This document shows, piece by piece, positions 57,931 to 64,000 of a stretch of 64,000 nt of DNA (the first letter of the stretch is position 1; each line of letters opens with the position of its first letter). The DNA comes from Pristionchus mayeri (lineage: Eukaryota; Nematoda; Chromadorea; Rhabditida; Neodiplogasteridae). Below the pieces are notes generated by a model that made no database searches, was not told the DNA's origin, and worked only from the letters and a program-made list of their open reading frames with translations. Both the position numbers and the translations under genes were made by a program. The DNA is taken from contig BTRK01000002.1 in the NCBI GenBank assembly GCA_036245805.1, positions 12,334,689-12,398,688 on the forward strand, read 5' to 3'.

Positions 57931-58319
57931 TCGATTGAGCAGATAGAAGCCAAGAGTAGAATGACGATTTAAAGATATCAAAAGTGAAAACTACCCCGAT
58001 AAAACGGCTGCGTAGATAAGATTCTTTCAAATTGTGGACTGACGATTTTGTGGTTTTGCGCAATCAAATAGTTGCAATTTTTGTTAGCAGGTTATCTCCT
58101 AATAATCCGAAAACTACAGTTGTCTGGATAATTGTTGGTTGCGTGTGGGGGTGTGTTCTTTCCGCCAGTGACCAACGGTTCACTCCAATTGTAAAAGATT
58201 ACAATGTGAGGTAAAACACAATCAGAACGGTCTATGACACGTAAAAATTTGAAACCATGTTCGTGGCAAATTCAAAGATCTGAGCCTTGATTTTTCCCTG
58301 CTTTAATTTCAATCCGATT
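57931..58319. other. Interval, 3' flank of G3
   Basis: The conserved GATATC-AAAGTGAAAAC motif is at about 57970. The open frame at 58032-58214 is not recognised. Confidence 0.4.
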
Positions 58320-61200
58320 CATGGCAAAATGAAACGACAGCACCGCGACTATCTGGAAATTAAAGTGTTTTAAAAATATTATAATATGCATTAATTAATA
58401 ATTTTAAAAAAAATCTGTTGACCGTTGCTGTAACAAGAACTGCGCCGAGTGTAGTCATTGTCATTACCGGAGAACAGAAGAAAATGAGCGAAGCTGCGAT
58501 ACTCTGAATAAAAAATTATTCGAGACATATTTTCGAAATATGAAATACTCTATAAAATCGAGCAGCAGAAAATGCGTGGGCTGCTCGACCTGGTAACAGT
58601 CTGAAAAAAATTGATAATATGCTATCGCTTGATTACGAACTATCTAGGCTGAGTAAACTTTCGAAGTGTTTGAAAGAAGAGTCCCGAATCTCATACTCTT
58701 GAGGCGAACAAAATACTAGCCTCGAACAAAGGACGGTTCCGGAAGTTCCCGAAGCGGAGTCGGCAAATCCGAGTAAGAATGCTATCAAACACACCCAAAT
58801 CACACTGAAAACGATATCATGTTAACAACCGTAATTCATTAATCAGGGTCATACTGTGGATTGACAATCGCTGTCTCATCTGTGGGCCTTGCCGTTGACC
58901 AGTTCGGCACAGTGAGAACTGAAGAAAGGAATACATTTTTAAATGAAATACAATATGTTGCTTATAAATAAGCTGTTAGTTCCACTCCAGCTGCAAGGTA
59001 GAATAGAGGTCGGAGACCGAAGTCGTTGAAATATTTTGAGAGTGGAGCTACCACAATGCCACCGTAAATCAACATTTTAAATCGCTAATAAATAAGCTGT
59101 TAGTTCCACTCCAGCTGCAAGGTAGAATAGAGGTCGGAGACCGAAGTCGTTGAAATATTTCGAGAGTGGAGCTACCACAATGCCACCGTAAATCAACATT
59201 TTAAATCGCAAATATTGAATCTATACCAACAAAATGTGTTGCCCGCACACATGGCGAATGCGTAGTATGCCGTCAGCATGGGATGTCGCTAAATGAGTTC
59301 GCAGAAATGCATTTGATTATGCATTTAAAAACCTGAGATAACATAGTTGAGTACTGAAGAGAAGTTGGGTAAATGTTCATGCAGAAGACTGTTAGGAGGA
59401 CGTGATTGAGAAACCGAGGGATGAACATAAGAAGTCGAGGATCAATCAGAATCAATGCAGTGGTCTCTGAATATGTAGTGTTCACAAGATATCTTCTTTT
59501 GATTACTCACTTAATTCGTGTAAAATGTGTTGTGTACCGCCATCATTGTCATTCACCAGATTTTTCTCGATCTAAATTGAGCAGATATTTGCATATTCAC
59601 ATTATTGAAATAACTTTTCGCGAAGGTAGAAAAGCTGTGATTATGAGATCAATCATGCAGAACCCGAACATAAACAAGCTCATTGTTCTGAAATATGGAA
59701 TTTAGTTGAATTGAAATATTGAATTGGAATCTTCACAAATAACAAACTTTGTCTCGGTCGGACTATAATACCGAAAGTTTTTCCCGATGTTGGATTCGGA
59801 TGTTGAATTCGCATACGTTATAAACATGTAAAATGCACCGCTGAAAATCAAGCTGAAATGGCGCGTTTTGTTTTTTTTAAAAAATTAATTTAGCAACCTC
59901 AAACTTGCTATTCCTTTGATTCTCGCCGAATTTCGTGCTAGTGTTTCATGTGAAGAAAACACCATTTGATAGGTGTTGAAAGACGTGAAAATCACTGTAA
60001 TGACAAACTACGAGGAGCGCGGTACGTAATCTCTTCAGAACAAGTTGGCCCGAACGGAGCTAGACACGATGAGAATGATTGCTTCATGAGGTCAAATAAT
60101 TTCACAATAGTTTTAGTTCTCATTCTACCTATAAATACATAATTTCCAAGAAGTACTATCACGATGAACCTTTTAAAAGTGTGGTCGAGTATTCACTCGT
60201 GAGATTCATGAAATTCATCTTTTTACTTCTCACTTGCAACTGAAATTCCCAAAAGTACGTGAGCCAGAAAGAAGATGATGTTGTCGATGACGAAGAAACA
60301 GATAAAATATACAGCGTGCAGGCTGGTGCCGATCACCAGTGTCCACTTAAAAAATCATGGTATTGTGCACAAGAAAATTGATTATGAAAACGAAATCAAC
60401 GAAAAAACACGCGATAAAATTTGATATTTCGAAATGCTCGCCTTTGGAGAAAAGTAGTTCATGAACATTGGCATGACAAACGCGGCGAAACACGTTGAAA
60501 TTTCCAATAAGGCTTGCCTAGAAATTATGAAATCATTGTTTGTTTGTATAGGTACTCCATACCCATAGTATCCAGCGTGCTCTATTATCGCATTAGGGTC
60601 TCTGATGTGCGCGGAGTGCATCAGTGATTCAATTATGAATGAGCCGATTTCGTATCCGATCAGTCTGCGAGGAAAAAAATGAATTCGAAAATAGACTAGA
60701 GCAACCTGAATAGTGTAGCAACTCCCATCATTACAGTGCAAAGATGCTATTGAGAATCCCTCGTAATACATACAGATGGCGAAGACGGGCACTTCCTATA
60801 GGGAAAACTTCCTTAAGTCCGAAAAGTTCGGGTTATTGTTTTTTTTTGTTTATTCCACACAGTCGTTTGACCTGTAAGAGAATGCATCGAATGAAGCTAC
60901 CGTGGAATCGTTTCTAGAAATAGACTAATGGACTAAAACCCAAAAAATTAAGGAAAATTGCGCACAAAAACGGGAGGACACGTGCGAAAAAAGCACCGGG
61001 GGAATTCCAAATCGTTCGGAAAGGGAGAAAATCAATGTGGGCGTAACGTGCGGAGAGAACGAAAAGTTGGCTTTTGGCCAAGCCGTTAATACTACTTCGT
61101 TTTCTAAAAAAAATTTCGCTGCACATAATGCGATTACTATTACAGAACTGAATATCGTATCTATGACCAGTTAGCAATGGTGGATTAACGAACTAGTATC
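58320..61200 (-). CDS. UNC-93-like (MFSD11-type) MFS transporter
   Basis: Many short minus-strand exons encode an UNC-93-family membrane protein. In order: YEIGSFIIESLMHSAHIRDP and HAGYYG then QALLEISTCFAAFVMPMF (joined across a 46-nt intron near 60530), KWTLVIGTSLHAVYF (about 60350), GAFYMFITYANSTS (59830), MSLFMFGFCMIDLIITAF (59680), MFIPRFLNHVLLTVF and NIYPTSLQYS (59430), MLTAYYAFAMCAGN (59280), IYGGIVVAPLSKYFNDFGLR (59180), LLGFADSA (58770) and a last helix near 58420. HAGYYGQA and IYPTS-QFT are family signatures. In C. elegans UNC-93 regulates a two-pore K+ channel; relatives are of unknown function. A 124-bp exon duplication is present (58966-59212). Exact start and ends not resolved. 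Confidence 0.7.
58966..59212 (-). repeat. Tandem duplication of a transporter exon
   Basis: Two copies, 124-bp period, differ by few bases (TTTTGAGAG against TTTCGAGAG). Each includes the exon for YGGIVVAPLSKYFNDFGLRP and flanking sequence, so the gene has two alternative or redundant copies of it. 124 is not a multiple of three. Confidence 0.8.
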
Positions 61201-61963
61201 CAAATTTTGACAATCCACTGACTATTTTTCGCGGAAAAATGAATGACAAATGAAAGTTTCACTCGCTGTCAGTTGTGCCTTGCAATTTCCCTCACCTTAT
61301 TCAAGAAATTCATGATTAGTTCCCAGTTCGATGTCCCGGTCAACCTGAAATCGGTTCACAAATTAGGCCACAGAGAGGCCAAGCGGCGGTAATTTATTCG
61401 TGAAAGGTATTCCTTTCGAGAGAAGGGAAAGCGATTTAGTGAACCACAATGTGATTGGCGCATACATTGATTCAACCGAATGGGCAGAACAAGTGTCGAG
61501 TCATTTCCTTGTTTGTCACTTTTCTGATTTTCTGGTCGGTTGAGAATTAATTCGCAATGTTTTGTTCCGACCTAGCGTTGATTCACTTTTCTTTTCACTG
61601 CATATGAGTAATTGTATTGTTTCAATTAAGCTTGAATTAGGACGATATATTTATCAAGATAAGGCGGCGTTTCGAACAAGTCGCCTGTTCCAATGCACAC
61701 AGTGCACGCAGAACTCAAGCACTACACCAAATGAGTGTGGACTCGTATAACAAATGACACGGAATCGGCCCGAACTAACAGGACAAATATATTTTACAAT
61801 AAATAGAATGAGGTTGTTTCATTCAATGTCATAAACAGCTGGAACCCGTCACATGCTGTTCATACCCTATCACTCAGGAACAATTCACTCGTGGAAACTA
61901 TAGGCTAGTCATTCAAATTGGTGTCATTCGAGCTGGGAATTTTTGCTGAATTCCAGCATGGAA
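61201..61963. other. Interval between two minus-strand genes
   Basis: A possible 5' exon of the transporter is near 61310-61345 on the minus strand (MNFLNK before GTGAGG). The rest shows nothing recognised. Confidence 0.35.
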
Positions 61964-63837
61964 TCAGACAGGTGGAATGTCGGGAGGGTCGTTGGAGGGG
62001 CCGACTCGATTACGAGGCACGGATGGATTGTGACGGGGATTGACGGGGTCGAGTGAGATTACGGATGGAGGAGAGGAGGTGCGTGAGCCACTGGAAAGAA
62101 AAATGGTAATGATTTGTTTTAATTCTATTTTTTTAGTTTCAAACAACCATCGGTTGACCATCGGTTTCTTACTGATAAGATACCAAGAATTCGATCCCTT
62201 TCCCTCAATTTACTCACCGTGACTGCACTCTCCTCACTGGTGCGGGCTGCACGTCGATGTGAGCTGGGGACAATCTGAAAATATAAATGTAAATATTAGG
62301 TTGGTAAGAAAGTTCTGTCGCGTTTCACGTATTTTACATTTTGGTTTATACTTCCCTTCAACGTTGATCAATCTTCATACGATCTTCAGTTGACTAATAG
62401 TGCTTGGTTACTCTTTCAAGAAAACGTTATCACAGCTTTCTCCTATTTCTAATTCTGGCACATTCGACTGCCAAATTCAGTAAAATTGATCGTCATCCAT
62501 AAATTTTATTTCCTCATGGTTGAAAGAAGAAGCGTGATATGGACATAACTAACCCACTATTGCAAAGTGCAACAAGTGGGCATGCTTTTGAGTGTGTAAC
62601 AATAAGAACGACTCGTTATGCCAACCTGTGATCAGCGCTAATTCTGAAAATTACACTAGATTGATTTTTGTTGATACGCATTTCACATCCTTGAAGATAA
62701 AGCGGTTGACCTAGCAAGCTCAATTGTTGTGGGTAGTGAAGTATACTACATGCTTAGTGTTTACTTTAAATTAGAGAGTGGTGCACATAACTGTTTGTAA
62801 GCCACAGTTTTGCAAAGGCTGATGACTAAATATGATTTTTGAAATCAGCCTTTTTTGCAATCTACAGCTTCCCACAGATCTCGAATGCCGGATATTGTGT
62901 GATAATCTAGAAGTACACTTCTATTGCTATCACATATCAAAGGAATGGAATCAGTTGCTTGCTCGTATTAAAACGGTAGAGCCCAAAAAAGAACACACAA
63001 AAATCGTCATTTTCCGAATTTTCGAGATTTTCTTTATTTACTCGCTTTAAATGCGAACTAGGATCGAGTTAAACATGTTGCTGTATACTACTTATGTCAC
63101 TTCAACTTATTTTAAATTGGATTTCCAGACAAGCAATGGAGTCGAGAAAAAATGGAAAAATAATACGCGACAGAACTTTCTTACCAACCTAATAATATTA
63201 GTATTTTTATTTCAGCAACCAAATTGTTTCCACAGAAAAGCTTATGCGACTAGGTAATTAAAAAAGGTGAAAAAACCTCGAAAAGTGATTAATTAATTAA
63301 CTGCCTAAAACCACTAATTACCTTGCCATCTCCACTTCCACTCGTCCTCCTCCATTGGCACCACCATTGGCCACGTGCCCATTGGGGGCCGCGCCATTGG
63401 CTCGTTGTCGTATTCCTCCATTCGCGCCTCCATTGGCTGCAGTGCCATTGGCGAGTTGTCGAGGAGGAGAGGCAGTGATCTGAAAATCCATGTTATTTGA
63501 GGAGCTAATTTGTGAACTCATTTTTAGCAATGAATATTGCTATGGCTTTTGTTTAGACAAGTTTAAATAGTTTAGTTTAAGTTTAATTTAGTTGAATTTA
63601 ATAGTTTAGTTTAATTAGGTTAAAAGCATATCTCGATGTCAAACGAAAATTACTACCGCAAAAACAATGAATAAAAAAAGATCCCTTGTACACACCTCGG
63701 TGACTCCTCCCTCCTCCTCCTGTGCTCTCCTCGCTCTCGCCGCCTCCATTCTCTTCTCTCGGCTCCTCGCCTTCGCCAGCATCTTCCACTTTGTGATCGC
63801 CTTCGTCACCGTTTGGAACGTCCTGGATGAGATTACG
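61964..63837 (-). CDS. 3' exons of a low-complexity (Gly/Asn/Pro-rich) protein
   Basis: Minus-strand exons: about 63696-63837 (DVPNGDEGDHKVEDAGEGEE, acidic then GGGRSHRG), 63322-63493 (ITASPPRQLANGTAANGGAN, repeated NG-ANGG), 62219-62274 (IVPSSHRRAARTSEESAVTV), 61964 to about 62092 (GSRTSSPPSVISLDPVNPRH ... DPPDIPPV, TGA 61964-61966). Splice sites are good (TTTTCAG acceptors, GTGAGT donors). The 5' part is beyond the window. The biased composition gives no family; it may be a linker-rich regulator. An 891-bp MITE fills one intron. Confidence 0.6.
62299..63189. mobile_element. Non-autonomous mariner-like element in intron
   Basis: TA, GGTTGGTAAGAAAGTTCTGT at the left; ACAGAACTTTCTTACCAACC, TA at the right; 891 bp; no transposase. 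Same end family as 11233, 18286 and 25164. Confidence 0.85.
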
Positions 63838-64000
63838 GTAACTTTTCAATATATCGCTACTTTTCTTTGAGAGTTGAACAACATTTGATTAGAAAATAGA
63901 GTGCTTTATAAATTTGATCTTCAACTATGATTTAATAATTTTATTCGAATCGGCCGACTGCGAATGATCAATGTTTCGAAACTCCGCTCTTTCTTAAATG

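Noticed and set aside
58032..58214. Plus-strand open frame
   Set aside because: No family similarity, no promoter block; lies between G3 and the minus-strand transporter.
60382..60792. Serpentine chemoreceptor gene
   Set aside because: First impression from hydrophobic exons; after removing the 46-nt intron the HAGYYGQA signature and later IYPTS motif point to the UNC-93-like family.

Overview
The window reads as nuclear DNA from a nematode, probably rhabditid. Evidence: AT-rich sequence; short introns (47 nt at 21008-21054, about 46 nt near 60530) with TTTCAG-type acceptors; many mariner/Tc1-type elements with TA target duplications; and recognisable pieces of conserved animal genes (eIF4G, Dopey/DOP1, an UNC-93-like transporter). 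The species cannot be fixed from sequence alone.

Most of the window (about 3.3-16.7 kb, 20.6-45.2 kb, 52.7-57.9 kb) is a plus-strand tandem array of small multi-exon genes with one layout: a near-identical promoter block ending just before ATG, a 3-18 residue first exon, an exon with a single transmembrane (TM) helix followed by a basic patch, zero to two short spacer exons (AAIAAQ...QG-NNN-IPP), and one of two alternative 3' modules. Module T (two exons) looks like a three-repeat, fascin-like beta-trefoil. Module P (two exons) is a short conserved tail (PNQPTMV-AQKDENG...). Exon phases are uniform (0-2, 2-2, 2-0, 0-end), so modules can be exchanged in frame. I found about ten open gene models (A3, A4, C1, C3, F2, F4, B2, B4, E1, and F3 as a short form), several broken copies (A1, A2, B1, B3, C4, F1 start loss, G1, G3), and orphan promoters or first exons.

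Region by region: 1-0.69 kb, mariner relic; 1.05-1.71 kb, eIF4G fragment (minus); 3.3-11.2 kb, trefoil genes A1, A2, A3 with B1 between; 12.6-16.7 kb, C1, A4 and trailing exons; 16.9-20 kb, transposons around a second eIF4G fragment (minus); 20.6-23.8 kb, E1 and B2; 23.9-26.4 kb, mariners; 26.8-34.4 kb, B3, B4 and a large repeat block; 34.7-45.2 kb, C, F and G copies; 46.1-50.3 kb, decayed Dopey-like gene; 51.3 kb, THAP zinc-finger ORF (minus); 52.7-57.9 kb, F3, F4, G3; 58.3-61.3 kb, UNC-93-like transporter (minus); 62.0-63.85 kb, 3' exons of a low-complexity gene (minus).

The candidate undescribed system is the array: predicted single-pass membrane proteins with N-terminus out and C-terminus in the cytosol, sharing a promoter, with swappable cytosolic tails, evolving by duplication, exon exchange and transposon insertion. 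Its function cannot be read from the sequence.
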